A stretch of 64,000 nt of DNA from Aplidium turbinatum (GCA_918807975.1 OU964918.1:26210477-26274476); one strand, 5' to 3'. Positions 19,116 through 31,474 are shown, numbered from the stretch's first letter. Program-made: numbers and translations. Notes: a model not told the origin generated them from the letters alone.

Positions 19116-20848
19116 CAGGGGTGCATTCCTAAAATTTTTTTTGGGGGGGCTCTAACACTTAGCTGTGTTGTTATAGACAAAGTATGTATAAGTAATCGGT
19201 GTAGGTTAGCCAACAATGTTTACCTTTTTTAAAAGGAAACACTGTTCAGTTTGTTTTTACTTCTGAACATCATGTCGAAAAATAACCCATGCTAAAAGAT
19301 AGCTTGAAGTACAGAAAAAGGTAGAAGCAATAAAACGTGGTTGAAGCCGATATAAAATTATAAGTTTGAACTTTGGCTTGGTTGCTACACTGCAATCTCC
19401 TTTGCTTTTTTTTACTGCGTAGGCCTACACTTGAAACTCGATTTGCATGAGCTAATTCCAATCTCTTAACTCAATTGTAAACTTATTTGTATGAGCCAAT
19501 CCTAAGCACACTTGCAAAAACATTGACTGCAATAGGAAAGTAAGGAAATGCTATTCTTGAAATGAGCGCTTGTGGTTGCAGATTTGCTAGTAAGAACCAA
19601 TAAGCTGCCAATGTGACAGTTACACTAAAATCTCATTTAGTTATTAACGAACAGTTTAAAAAACTCCAATTACAGCAAAAGCATATTCCAAGTTGGTGCA
19701 AACAAGATTACACAAAACAAATAGCCTGCTGCCAGGTCTTTGGTTTTATGGGCTAAGTTATAAGCACCACGACAGTCCTTGATTTTAGCCAGCAAACAGT
19801 TTTTGCACAGATCTGAGTTCATTCAATGTGGGCAGTTTAGAATGCTTAACTTGAATATCCACAGCCGACCGATGAGTCTGCAACCACTTCTGAGTTGCCG
19901 CAGTCCCATTCCATAAATGAGGAGGTGGTCCATTGATGCTAATGAACAACAATGCTGAAACAAGTGAGTATGGTCAGCCGTGATCGTAGCGGCGTGATGA
20001 CCAAGTTCATTTGTGAAAATCCACGTTCGGCTTCAGCAGAACTTATAGCTATCATGTTTAGTACTACGTTCTTGAGCAACTTTAGCGTATCTGGTATATG
20101 ACAAGGATTGTCACCATACAATTGAAAATAGGAGTGATGACATGAAATCTCTCCTCTATTTTTCGTAATCTCTGCTCCCCTTCTTGCCATGGAACTTCGA
20201 CTGCAGCAGGCCATAACTCTGGTACAATAATTTCCAAGCTCTTCACAGAATTTTCATTGTTGGTGTCCACCATCCTGCTTCCAATGTTGTCAACCAAAGC
20301 TTGAATAAACCGATTACGATCAAAAGAAGGGTAGTCTCTACGTCGAGCTTTGAACTGGTCCAATGTTATGCCTTTAAAGGAGTAGTTTTTTGTACTTCCG
20401 GGACTCAAGTTAACAACTTCATCAAACGAATACTTTCCTTCTTGAATAGCTTTTTTTATTTGAAGTAGAGACTTAACAGTCCATTTGACATAACGATTAG
20501 CTACTACGAAGTTGATATTCCCAGTCTGGAGAGTTTCTAACAAAAGTGATAATTGCCGAAGACAATCTTTTAAAAGCGCCAGACCTTCTATGAATTCCTT
20601 GGTGGTCATTTTTATGAGACCTAATCAGGGAAAACGGCGATTGCTATCAACTTATGTTCGTGTTCTTTTGCAGTTCTGTTGTGAGAAAGCTGTTAAAGTG
20701 TTACTTGTTCAGTCGAGAAGTTGTTGTTCAGCCAGAAAAGCTGAAAAATGGACGCTTGAACGAGCCCCCCCTGAGCCCCCCCTACATCAAGCCTTTTCGT
20801 ATTTTGGGGGGCTGAGCCCCCCCGAGCCCCCCCAGGAATGCAACCCTG
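19116..20848. mobile_element. hAT element with transposase remnants, perfect TSD
   Basis: The ends are CAGGGGTGCATTCCT and the inverse of CAGGGTTGCATTCCT, flanked by the exact 8-bp duplication ACTGTAAC (19108-19115 and 20849-20856). The right subterminal region has several GAGCCCCCCC words (20761-20838), and the left has TTGGGGGGGCT. The transposase is on the minus strand (19939-20609). It lies in the putative intron between 17008 and 23221. Confidence 0.93.
19939..20609 (-). pseudogene. hAT transposase, C-terminal half, frameshifted
   Basis: The frame 20609-20082 (175 codons) reads LNLSPG-like text, FIQALVDNIGSRM and then LWP.AVEVPW, typical of the middle of hAT transposases where RF...L...I..R precedes LDP-type motifs. 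An overlapping second frame (20214-19939) supplies PDTLKLLKNVVLNMIAISSA followed by EAERGFSQMNLVITPLRSRL, the dimerisation signature. The frame change lies in 20100-20210. The N-terminal BED and catalytic residues are not present in this 1.7-kb copy, so it is internally deleted. Confidence 0.75.
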
Positions 20849-21309
20849 ACTGTAACTCTATCACTTAGTCGTCCTTAAATTCAGAAGAATTTTAAAAGAA
20901 GCCAAAAATACTCAACCACTATGAAATATTTTTCAAGGATTAAGAATATTTCCAGTTTGGGTAACAAATTCAAGAATGGCAACCCTGCCTCATTTTATTT
21001 ATTGTAGTTGAGCGTATAGGCTACCTTTGCACTTTTATCCGCTTTGCTTTTTTACTGCTCTTTCTGTTTATTGCAAGCTACTGTCGTGAAGAGCAGAAAT
21101 ACAATCAAACATAACTAAACTACTGGAAAAAAATAACTCAGAGCTCTGCAACCTTTTACACTTGTGGCACGCTTACTAACTTTTGAAGTTTTTGCAGCTT
21201 ACTTAAACTAAAAGTATTAAAGTATCAACGGAAACAAAATGCAAAAATCTTCTATCATTTATATTAGTAAGATTGTTGAGCCTGTTTTAATAAAAATATG
21301 CCGTAGGCT

Positions 21310-22645
21310 CAGGGGCGCCGGAAGCGGGAGGGAGCAGGGGGGCGGATGCCCCCTTGCCCTCAATTTTTCTGCAGATGGAGGGGCAGGGGGGCAATGGTGC
21401 CCTTTTAAGGTCATGTAAGCTACTGCACATTTTGCAATATAAAATTTCTGCTATTCGCTTTTAGCCTAATTATAATCTTTCATTTTTGCCTCAAAATAAT
21501 ATTACGGCACAAAATTTTGCAACACAGTAGGCCTACAGGCCTTAAAACTCGTTTTTTTTTCGGCAGCCATCGTGGCCTACCTGGAGCTCCTTCTCGGCGG
21601 CCAAATCTGCGTGCTTGGAGGCCAAAATACAAAATAAAAATAACGATAGCACAAGTAGCCTAAATAGAATTAAACTTGCAACAATGCTAAAATGATCACT
21701 TAGCGTTGTTGAAGTCTGGGCCTGGGCGACGTCCTACAGTAGAATCGTTGCACCACGCAATAACTGCTTTATCGGGATTGTAATCCAGTACTGCGGGACC
21801 ATTCTAACGACACTCGCACGATTGTCTCCAATGTGGCTGATTTTAAAGAATTCGCCACTACCCTAGAATTCTTTTTAGCAGCGAAAAACAACGTTCGACA
21901 TGTGTTGACGATGACCGCAAGGTAATAAAATAAGTATTTCAATGATGTGAAGGACATTACTAAAAGAAGCATAATTTTTGCAAAAATATGATCAAAAAAT
22001 GTTTTCCCCTCGGATGTCAACTAATCTAGTTCTCCTTTTTAACAACGATTCAATGTCCGACAACATCGAATCGACATAAAAACGACAATATTGCCAGCCA
22101 AAGTAAATTAGCACTTCGGATTAAGACTTTGTTAAAATAAACGTCGGGAATTACAAATAAGACTTAGCCTACAAGGCTACAACGCTGGTGATGGCAGATG
22201 GATTTATTCCATCAATAACAAATATTCCCGCACAATGCAACAGTGGCGATTATGACGCGCTGACCTAACTTTGCGTCACTCTTTGATACTACATATTTTA
22301 GACAGTTATAATTCACGATCATTCTATTGCGAAATTAAATAATTGGCTAGAAGAGACCGGCGGCCAAACTTGGCCGATTGAGGAGGTAGCACCGGCGGTC
22401 ATTCAAACACTACTTGGCGGCCATGGCCGCAGGCTGCTTTAAGGCTTGACAGTAGGTTACATCATTATAACATAGCATGATGCCCTTCTTTGTATACCGG
22501 ACACTTGTAGGCTATCATTACTCAATACATAGTGAGCTGATAGATTAGCATTATCGCTATATCTTATCTTAAAACTTGAAAAAAAAATTGGCCTTTTAGT
22601 AAACAAAAGTGCCCCGCCCCAGTCAAAAATCGTTCGGCGCCCCTG
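21310..22645. mobile_element. hAT element, perfect TSD, little coding left
   Basis: The ends are CAGGGGCGCCGGA and the inverse of CAGGGGCGCCGAA, with the exact 8-bp flanking duplication CGTAGGCT (21302-21309 and 22646-22653). Subterminal GGGGCAGGGGGGC and GCCCCGCCCC words mirror each other. A minus-strand frame at 21769-22020 could be a transposase scrap, but I cannot match motifs. The duplication itself is most of a TAGGCTA word, so that word was there before the transposon arrived. Confidence 0.92.
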
Positions 22646-22653
22646 CGTAGGCT

Positions 22654-23221
22654 ACATTTGGCGTAAAAACTTTCAAAAGCTCCACATCAACTACTTTTTA
22701 AAGAGGGTTAACCGCTTTTGTTTAACTGCTTGCAAAAATGTGGTTCATACTTAACAGAATTTTAAGCTGCTTTCGACATTTCCATCTTTTCTTCTGTCAC
22801 ATTTCTTACTTTAAAAAATATTTATCCTAACATTATGTAAGGAAATATCTTGACTTGGTATTTTAGCATCAGGCTCAAATGAATTTTGACCCCAATCGTA
22901 TTGTTACTGATGAAAACATCTGTTGCAACTTTTTATGATGATTTAATTTTTGGTTGGTGTGCTTGAGTAACGCACTTCAAAGCAGCTCTCCATGTTTCAA
23001 TTTCAAAAACAAAAAACGTGAACAACTTTGTAACACTTCTGACAGACAATTCGTTCAAACAAACCCAGCAGCTCTTTTTAAAGGTCTAGTCTGTCTTATA
23101 ATTGTAAAAGTGTTTAAATTATATCATCATACTGCTGTCCTCCCCAATGTTAGCATTGTCTTGCGGCACATCAGTTGCGGAACGCAGCATTAATTTACAT
23201 TTATGTTATGCATGTTTTCAG
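22654..23221. other. Intron-like AT-rich stretch
   Basis: I see no element ends or coding motifs. It finishes in a pyrimidine-containing TTATGCATGTTTTCAG acceptor at 23206-23221. Confidence 0.4.
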
Positions 23222-23335
23222 ATCCAAAGTCGCCTGTGCGAGGTCATAGGCAACGAGTGGGAGGAGGAGTACTTACGACGGAACAATTGCTTACCGCGCA
23301 TGGACAAATCCAACGGTGTGAAACACAAAAAATAA
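23222..23335 (+). CDS. Putative terminal coding exon of a small host gene
   Basis: Preceded by a good acceptor (TGTTTTCAG), it encodes IQSRLCEVIGNEWEEEYLRR, then NNCLPRMDKSNGVKHKK and a stop at 23333-23335, which overlaps an AATAAA (23331-23336). Phase 0 at its start fits the phase-0 end of the exon at 16975-17007. The product is charged and probably helical, with two Cys and a basic KHKK end, and has no signal or membrane segment. I cannot name it. A second open frame covers the same bases, so the choice rests on splice phase and composition. Confidence 0.35.
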   Translation: MQSRLCEVIGNEWEEEYLRRNNCLPRMDKSNGVKHKK

Positions 23336-23614
23336 ACATTTGGAAAATTCCAATGACGACTTCTTGCTATAAAATATTATCAAACACCATTGTTTTATTT
23401 TAAATTACACGCGTAGTATCGCGCATGCCTACTGTACTACAATCCTACATATACTGTTTTTTTCTCCGAGTTTTTTATTTGGCCAAGACAAAGCTGTTGC
23501 ATAATTAAATAAGCTTTTTATAAAAATGCCTTTAATGAGCAAGACGACTCAACAAAATTCTCAAATAGCCTGCGGTAGAAATGCTTCTTTTTCACTAGTC
23601 TATGCACTAGCCTA

Positions 23615-25746
23615 CAGTGGTTCTCAACCTTTTTGTCTTGGACGACCCTTTTTAGTGCCTTCGAAGCGGATGCAGACCCCTAAAAGAATTTAGCTGAAAT
23701 TTTTAGGGGTTCTCGTCTTCCAGTGGAGTCAAATGTCCTGTAATTTTCGAAGCGGCACACTTAGAAGAATTTGTTGAACTCGCGACGCCCTTATGTGTTA
23801 TGACAATTGATGATATTGACGAAGTTATGAGCTATCTGTTGGCACACAAGGTCAAAATCAGTAATGTTTATGCTGCATTAATGTTTTTTTATAATTTTTT
23901 GAAAAATTAATGTAATTTTTGAGACCGCTACAAAGAATTTCTCTCTTTTTTTCATTTGTAATCAATATTAATTCGTTATAATCACAGTTATGGTAAAACT
24001 GTGAGTGCTGATAGACTGCTGACAAACGTTTGTTTTTCTAAGTTAGCATTGATCAATAATTTGCTGTCTCGAAAGAATTACAGTAAGTTGAACATAGTTA
24101 CATACTAGCCAATATCGCCTAATTAAAAGGTATACACATACAGTATTATACACATATACATTATAGGCTACATATACATTATTATACATTATACCGTATA
24201 GGCCTACACATACAGTATTATGATTTGTTTTAGTTAGTCGTTTCAAATTTTCAACGACACACCAGTGCGTTGCGCTTTGAAAATCACTGTAATACACAAA
24301 TAAAGCACAACCAATTTTTTAATTTCATAATTTATCAATCATGCTGCAAAGTCGAAAACTTTCACAGACACTTTGAAATCACTTCGCGGGCTCCCGGTTG
24401 AGAATCACTGCATTGTACATACTGTATCAGCTATTATTTATTTATGTGGTTATCTAAGCACTCTTTGAACATACACAGACATAAAATTAAGGTTCTTCTT
24501 CTTTCACTTCAGTTTTTGATTTTGTTTGTTAGCTTTATAAAATTATTTTTTTTCCATAGAAGTGGATGTAGGCTACAAACATTGTAATTTTGATCCACGA
24601 TCTCGCTTCCCAGACAGCAAAATCTGTCATTTTCACATTGGTTCCACGTCTGCAGACGTTGAATCAATGTAACAGTGACGGACTTTGCTATCAGGGTTTT
24701 CACAGACTGAATTATGAACCACTTTTGGTAGTGCTTTTTCAGATTTGTGGGTTGAAACTAAGGTGGTGTCACATTTCCCAAGTTTAAATATTATGTAAAA
24801 TGTAATTTAATAGGCTACGTGAGCATCAGCTTACATGTGAGAATTAGAAAACGTTTATCATGAACTGCAGGCAGGCTATTTGCTTTTACGCTATTTTTAA
24901 GATTGTGACTTTAAATAGTTCTTTTGTTGCATGTTTACTTATGCAATTATTGCATAATTTGGTTTTACATTTGGTTCTATGATTAGCCTACATTTTGCAC
25001 TACAAATACGCAAAAAATACAACATGTTTTCAATCGTTGAAAATGCTGACTCGCACACGTAGGCTACGTGGAGACAAACGAGATAATGATAGATCTCCTC
25101 TAGCTCGAAAGGGTGAACCACTTTTCCAGAAAATTCAAGCCGCAACTCAGAGCCAAAAGATAGATCAGCAAGTTCTTATTGAGATTTAAGAGAGAAGTGC
25201 TCAAAAAACTCTTCAGTAAATGAGAACATTTCAAACGAATCATTTTTAACCTTTTATTTCCAGATGTTTAAATTTTTACGAACGTTCAGCTTTAGATTTC
25301 AACATAAAAATACTGATGTTTTCTCCAAGGAAAGATAAATTAAGTTCGTTCAGGTTTTGAAGCAAATCTGACAAATGGCATAATTTCAAAAGCCAGATGT
25401 CATTGCGAAAATGGACCAAGTCTCAATTTTTTTTTGTTAGAAAAATTACGAATTCAGTTTTCAACAATATTAGCGTTTTTAAAGCTTTGGCCTTTGAAAG
25501 CTATCTTAGCCTACTTCATAATGAAGTATAAGGGTTTTAAACTTCAACTCTACTTTACCACATAAATTTGCAAAAATTCGGGTAGGCTATTGAGTGCGCG
25601 ACTTTTAAAAGTTAACTTTCATAGCACCTTACACAGAAGTATTAATATGCAGTATACTTTGTGTAAAATTAGTGTACTCTCTGCGACCTCTAAAGTTCGT
25701 TACACCACCCCTTGCGGGATCGCGACCCCCACTTTAAGAAGCACTG
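23615..25746 (-). mobile_element. Composite of hAT remnants, Charlie-like ends
   Basis: A left hAT end CAGTGGTTCTCAACC starts at 23615. Two inverse ends follow: CAGTGATTCTCAACC (complement at 24397-24411) and CAGTGCTTCTTAAAGTGGGG (complement ending 25746). The first pairs better with the left end. No 8-bp duplication is visible for either pairing. Minus-strand coding in the second part includes FVST and VCESAFSTIENM (25078-25026), the hAT C-terminal signature, interrupted by a TAGCCTA word exactly inside the Tyr codon of the conserved STYVCESAFS motif. Degenerate otherwise. Confidence 0.65.
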
Positions 25747-26812
25747 CTGTAAGCTATTGGTAAAAACAACTAAACAAAATTTCTCAAACAACATGAAAGG
25801 TCTTGATCAAAACATCTTAAGCACAGCCACATGCAAGTAAACTTTGCCTTAGTCCACTTTTCAAATAGTGCATTTTCGTCAAAAATCTGCAGGCAAAGCA
25901 TACATATTGAATTCTGCATGCAGTATTGCCAAGTTATTTTTCATTTTTAAATCTTTTCATTTACCTCGTATCATACATTATAGGCTATAATACATTTTTC
26001 TAAGTGTACAGTTTTCGATGTTGCTATTTTCGCACCCACATAGTCACAATGTAGGCTATCACATATGATACAAAACGATTTTGCGTAACGCAAATTTTGC
26101 AGCATACAAAAAGTTTTTAAATTTGTTTTTCAGTACACTTCAGTCAGTTAGAATTTGAAATATAAAATTAGAAGAAAAAAAAAATCAGTGACTGATAGGG
26201 TGTTTACATACACAAAAAAAATTACCAGAAAACTATTTTTTTAAGATCCTGCATGAAACTTAATTTCACATCAACTATTTATTTAATTTTATTTCTACCA
26301 TTTGGAAAGAATAAAATCGCTTATATTACTTTCACAATTTTTTTTCTTATTGAATTTGGGAGACATTCACGGAGAATACCCACAAGACAGCAAAAGCCAG
26401 CATTTTTACATTGACTAGTTGTCTGCAGACGTTGAATGAATATAAAAATGATGGATTTTGTTATCTTGGTATGCCATGGAAATACAATCAGATCATTACG
26501 AACTAGACTGCTTTCTTACGTAATAAATGCTTATGATTATTATCAGTATTGTCTTTTGTGGAAACCAGCGTGCAATTTCCAATTTGCAGTTCTGAAACCG
26601 ACAGGCATATTGAATTTCATATGCAGTGTTGCCAAGTTATCTATATTTTTTCAAAGATGTTTTTAATTTCATCTTAAATCATTTTTATAATTCTACAAGA
26701 AACTTAATTTCACATAAAACAATAATTTAATTTGCTTTTGTTTCTAATGTTTAAAAAAATAACAATGACGGTGTGAAATCAAGCTTACAAAGATATTAAA
26801 AGTTGTACCACA
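25747..26812. other. Unassigned; short related repeats
   Basis: No gene seen. Segments near 26390-26470 and 26610-26650 resemble 24600-24690 and 25910-25945 (shared words CTGCAGACGTTGAAT and TTGCCAAGTTAT), suggesting two copies of one old degenerate repeat. Confidence 0.4.
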
Positions 26813-26990
26813 AAACATAATTATAGCACTGACCCACATCTTCAATTTATCCTTAACTAACGGTGAATTTATAACGGCATTTAAAACATCTAAAATAATA
26901 CCCATATTCAAAAAAGGCAAAACTGAAGACTGTAGTAATTACCGCCCCATCAGTCTATTATCTTCCTTTTCTAAAATACTTGAAAAAATA

Positions 26991-28232
26991 ATGTACAACA
27001 GAGTGTATAATTTTCTTGAAAACCATAACTTTTTCTACCCCCAACAATTTGGGTTCAGACAAAATCATTCAACTAACCTCGCAGTTTTGCATCTTGTCAG
27101 TAAAATTTCAAATGCATTTGAAAAAAAAGAAACCACCCTTGGTATATTTTTAGACCTGTCTAAAGCATTTGACACAATTGATCACAAAATTTTGTTAAAC
27201 AAGCTTTACTATTATGGTATCAGGGGGGCAGCTCATGACTGGCTCAGTAGTTACCTACTAAACCGATTTCAAGTAGTAGAAATATCTCAATCAATGTCTA
27301 CTAAACGCAAAATATGTTTCGGGATCCCCCAGGGTTCAATTCTAGGACCTTTACTGTTTTTGATATATATAAATGATTTCTGTAACAGCTTACAACACTC
27401 TGAATCTGTAATGTTTGCTGATGAATCCAATTTGTTTTTATGTGGTAACAGTATCCCCGAGATTTATGAACTGGCCAATATGGAAATGTTAAATGTAACA
27501 GACTGGCTAGCAGCAAATAGGCTGTCGTTAAATGTAAATAAAACTAAGCACATTTTATTCAACAATAATAATAATACAAAGTGTTTTAACTTCACCCATA
27601 CATTATCTGTGTACAATCAACCCATTGAACGTTTTAACACTGTTAGTTTCCTAGGCATTTTACTGAATGAAAATTTGTCATGGAAATCTCATATGATTCA
27701 CTTGCTACAAAAACTGCGACGAAATTTCGGAATAATCTGCAAGATTAAACCTTACTTAAACACTGCGAATTTGATTTCTCTCTATCATTCTCTCATTGAA
27801 AGCAATCTAAGATATTGCATTAGTGCTTGGAAGCATGGTCATGTTACCATTGTAAACAGACTGCAAAAAATTTGCAACAAATTCATAAAAATGATCACTA
27901 AGCATGAACCACAATACAATGTCGACAGTTTTTTCACAATTGATAACCTTTATACCATCGAAACTGGCAAATTCATGTTTAAACTAGAACATAATCAACT
28001 GCCTAAAAACTTTAACTCACTATTTCAACTTAATAGCAACTTGCATCACATATCAACTAGAAGTAGCAATCGATTTTTTCTCCCCTATTACTCGAAAAAG
28101 TTAACCCAACAATCCATCCAATTTAGTGGAGTTAAAGTCTGGAACGATCTCCCTAAACACATTACTGAAATCGAAACCTTTTCATTATTCAGCAGCAAGC
28201 TGAAAACCCATCTGCAAACAAAAACCGATTAG
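26991..28232 (+). CDS. LINE reverse transcriptase ORF, 5'-truncated
   Basis: 413 codons open. The frame extends upstream to about 26815 without a stop, adding the YRPISLLSSFSKILEK finger motif. Motifs in order: QFGFRQNHSTNLAV, IFLDLSKAFDTIDHKIL (motif A), GIPQGSILGPLLFLIYIND (motif B), MFADESNLFL (motif C, where the normal FADD is FADE, so the second catalytic Asp is Glu), LSLNVNKTKHILF, LGILLNENLSWKSHM, and a C-terminal FSGVKVWNDLPKHI. Apart from the motif C change it is uninterrupted. That one substitution should disable polymerase activity. Relatives: CR1/Jockey-type LINEs and LINE-A at 11180. Confidence 0.85.
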   Translation: MYNRVYNFLENHNFFYPQQFGFRQNHSTNLAVLHLVSKISNAFEKKETTLGIFLDLSKAFDTIDHKILLNKLYYYGIRGAAHDWLSSYLLNRFQVVEISQSMSTKRKICFGIPQGSILGPLLFLIYINDFCNSLQHSESVMFADESNLFLCGNSIPEIYELANMEMLNVTDWLAANRLSLNVNKTKHILFNNNNNTKCFNFTHTLSVYNQPIERFNTVSFLGILLNENLSWKSHMIHLLQKLRRNFGIICKIKPYLNTANLISLYHSLIESNLRYCISAWKHGHVTIVNRLQKICNKFIKMITKHEPQYNVDSFFTIDNLYTIETGKFMFKLEHNQLPKNFNSLFQLNSNLHHISTRSSNRFFLPYYSKKLTQQSIQFSGVKVWNDLPKHITEIETFSLFSSKLKTHLQTKTD

Positions 28233-28394
28233 CATACGTCCATTGTGTAATAGATACCACTTTTGTACATTTAATCTTTCAAGTACTACTGTTTGACACC
28301 TAGTATCTGAGCTTATTACAACTGTCAATGTCGTACATCTGCCATCACCACCTTAAACTGTTCAGTTTCAATAGGCTGCAATTAGATGCTAATA

Positions 28395-29385
28395 GGGGAA
28401 GGGAAGGTAATTTGATACACTTTTAACATTTTTGCCTGCTAACTGAAAATTACGTGACACAAACTATTGATTTTAAGCTGAAATGAAAGTCTGATCCCTT
28501 ACACACTTTTTAAAAACATTTTCACTTTTCTATTTTTGTTACTTTTTTTTTAATTGAAATTTTAAAAACGTCACTCAAGTGTATCAATTTACCTTCCACG
28601 GAAGGTAAATTGATACACCCGGAAGGTAATTTGATACAGTAAAACTAATACAGAAATCCCCTTTGACAGCAAAGCAATAAATGAAAATTTAATATGTAGT
28701 TGGCGTGCTTGGGTGCAAGGATGACTGCTGAGGCCTATGTGTGCGGCGAAACTTCTGCAGCGGGATGGACATGGGAAGGATCATTGGCTGGAGTTCTTAT
28801 TCAAGGAGGGTGCTTTGCGCTTTTCTCATTTTTTGACAGCAGATAGCGTGTAGGCTTATGAAAGCCTATATAATAGTTGTTTCCCAAAGTAGCAGGTATT
28901 GTTAATAAAGAATAACTTATTTAAATCAACTAGATCAATGACAACATTTATTACAGTCACAAAAAAGAATATAATATACTGTATCAATTTACCTTCTCCA
29001 CATGTATCAATTTACCTTTTTCAAAAAAAGTTATAAAATTCTGATTTTTGAATGCTTGGATGCACATTGCAGAAAAAACGTGACGTGCCCTTGAAGCCTT
29101 ATCAATGAGCTGTCAAATGAGTTTGGTTTCATTTTTCAGGAACTTTTCTTTAATTTTCCAGACGAAAATAATCATGAGTTAAAAATTTTATGAAAATACT
29201 CAAAAAACACACTTTTACAATTTTATGCCATAAAAGCACGAGTTAGCTGCATGGTGCAATTTTTTTAGGCATTAATTTCACAGATATTCCACATAATGAC
29301 AATATTTTTGACTAATATTTTTTGTACATTTCTGTAGGGGGGGTGTATCAAATTACCTTCCGTATCAAATTACCTTCCCTTCCCC
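28395..29385. mobile_element. G-ended non-autonomous DNA element 'A' (TTTGATAC words)
   Basis: It starts GGGGAAGGGAAGGTAATTTG and ends in the exact inverse, flanked by TA on both sides (28393-28394 and 29386-29387). The word GGAAGGTAATTTGATAC or its AAATTGATAC variant appears four times in the left half and inverted at the right (about 28980-29010 and 29345-29385). 991 bp, no ORF. Inserted in the LINE 3' UTR. Confidence 0.8.
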
Positions 29386-30229
29386 TATGTTACCAATGCA
29401 ATACGCCTTTAATTAGCCGAACCACGTATAATATACTTGTTCACAGAACCTTATAACTCTCTGTTACTTTGTTGTGTAGATTTATTTGGCAAGAGTACTT
29501 CAACAATGAAGCTGTAGGCCTATCACTCTCCAGAAGTTTGGTTGGAAATTCATTTCAAGAAACTCCATCCCGCTCCGATACCGAAGTCACCCGCATGCCA
29601 TCTAGACCATTTTCATAATTATCATCTTCACTACATTTTTCATCATTCATGATCATCAGTGTAATATCATGCTCAAATAATAAGTTAATTAATCTAACTT
29701 CCTGTACCCATCAGTTATCAATTCCTATTCAATATCACACCACTGTCGTTGCTGCGAACACTCCATTTTACTTAAAACGATGTACTATATATAGTATTTT
29801 GTATATGTAATATGTTTAATATGTAAATAATATGTAATATGTTTAATATGTAATAATATGCCGTATGTTCATTGTTTATTCTTGAATGCTCGTGTTGTTG
29901 ATTTTTCTTTTTTATATTGGTTGTAGGGTTCAGTCGTCCTCTCATGGTTTCATCAACTGGCACACCTCCAGTTGCTTTAGGTATGTGGAGCCAACTGGTT
30001 CTTCCAACTAATTCATCTACTTTAAACTGTTAGGTTTGGTGGCCGTGCTTAATTTACTTTCGTGTACGTAACCTTTAAATTTGCATCGCATGCACGTTTT
30101 AAACTTTGTAGTTTTGCCACCTTTTCCTTTTGTTGGTTTTGTTCCCGTTCACTATTTGTAACTTTATCATTGCTGTTGTTTTCCGACAAAGAAAAATAAA
30201 TTGAATTGAATTGAATTGAATTCTACATC

Positions 30230-31470
30230 TAAACAATCTTAGTGAAACCGGCAGTAAAGCTATACATCTTGGAAACCTATTTGATAAAAGTAGACAACAA
30301 TCTTTCAGGTTATTTTGCAAAAACACAAGACTATTTTGCCAAGTATACCATCAAACATAATTCCTTTTGCATTTTGAGATTTCTATGATCATTGACCAAT
30401 AGCAAAGTTTTTTCAAGAGATAGCCTACATTTCATAAATCTGCGTGTTTGTCATATGCAGTTAAGATTTTACTATCACACTTTTGTTTCATTTATCTCAC
30501 TACGTAACATCACTAACATTTTCTTTAATTATGTTGTTCGATTAGTTGACTATGGTGATGCAAACTTCGCAGCGTGGAAGGTTGAAATGACAAAGCCGCG
30601 CCGCTTGCCGCGTAAACTTTCAAGAAGTATCAGTTTTAATTACAAGAAATATCAGAAATATCAGTTAAATATCAGTTTTAATTAATATCGTGAAACTTCA
30701 AATTTAAATTGGAAACACGGATCACTTTTGTTTTCCTTTAACGGAAACCCTAAGCCGGAAAGCAATGCAAATAGCTTGCAGTTGACAGGGTTTTTGGGGC
30801 TGGCTTGTGAGGGAAGCTGTATGAGTGTTTTTGGTTAATAGCCTAGCAGCCTAGCTGATAAGCTCAGCTCCCAGTTACCAGGCTATAGGCCTAGCGCAAC
30901 TACCGCATTAGTTACTATAACAGTTAGCCCAGTGAGTTCAGGCTGTAAGTTTTACTCTTGACGTTTTGTCTGTCTGTGTAGTGTGTAGTTCATACAACCA
31001 CTGACTTTAAAATTGCATTATTGCTTACAAAAAGTGTTCAAAAGTTCTGATACTGGATCCAGGAACATTCTGTTTGAAAAAGCATGATGTCTTAGAACTT
31101 AGATGCATTGCTGATAAGACAATATGATCTGGTTAGCCTAGTCAATTAGTCCACAACTGTACCGGTAGCGGTAGGTTACCAGTTATATGCCATGGGTGTT
31201 TTTTTGCCACAATTGACTTTCTAAAATATAACGCGTTAAAACGTTTTTTGAAAATTTTGTAATTTGCGGTGTGCGGTGCGGTGCAGTGTCAAAGTTCCAG
31301 ATAAATTGCGGTGTGTGGATAGGAGATTCAGTTGCGGTGCGGTGTGCGGATAAAAATTTTGGGTTCGCTGCATCTCTGATAGGCTATATGTACATATTGA
31401 TTTCCATTAAGGATATGCTAGGGGATCTCCTGACTAAGAAGCAGCGGGCCAGCGATTCTCCATCAAGTAT
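30230..31470. other. Unassigned; GTGCGG-rich tract near 31266-31355
   Basis: No gene. Between 31266 and 31355 there are several GCGGTGTGCGGTGCGGTGC-type words followed by GGTTCGCTGCATCTCTG (31362-31378), which looks like the right terminus of a hAT (inverse CAGAGATGCAGCG). No matching left end was found. Confidence 0.35.
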
Positions 31471-31474
31471 CAAT

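Larger units (their letters stand above)
26815..30226 (+). mobile_element. LINE (CR1/Jockey-like), 5'-truncated, with long 3' UTR
   Basis: The coding part starts mid-element near 26815 and ends at 28232. A non-coding 3' UTR continues, interrupted by the G-ended element at 28395-29385, and probably finishes in the AAAAATAAATTGAATTGAATTG tail (read as AAAAATAAATTG then AATTGAATTG) at 30196-30226. The last ~190 bases (from GGTTTGGTGGCCGTGC at ~30035) recur near 36640 in shorter form. The endonuclease domain is absent. Confidence 0.65.
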
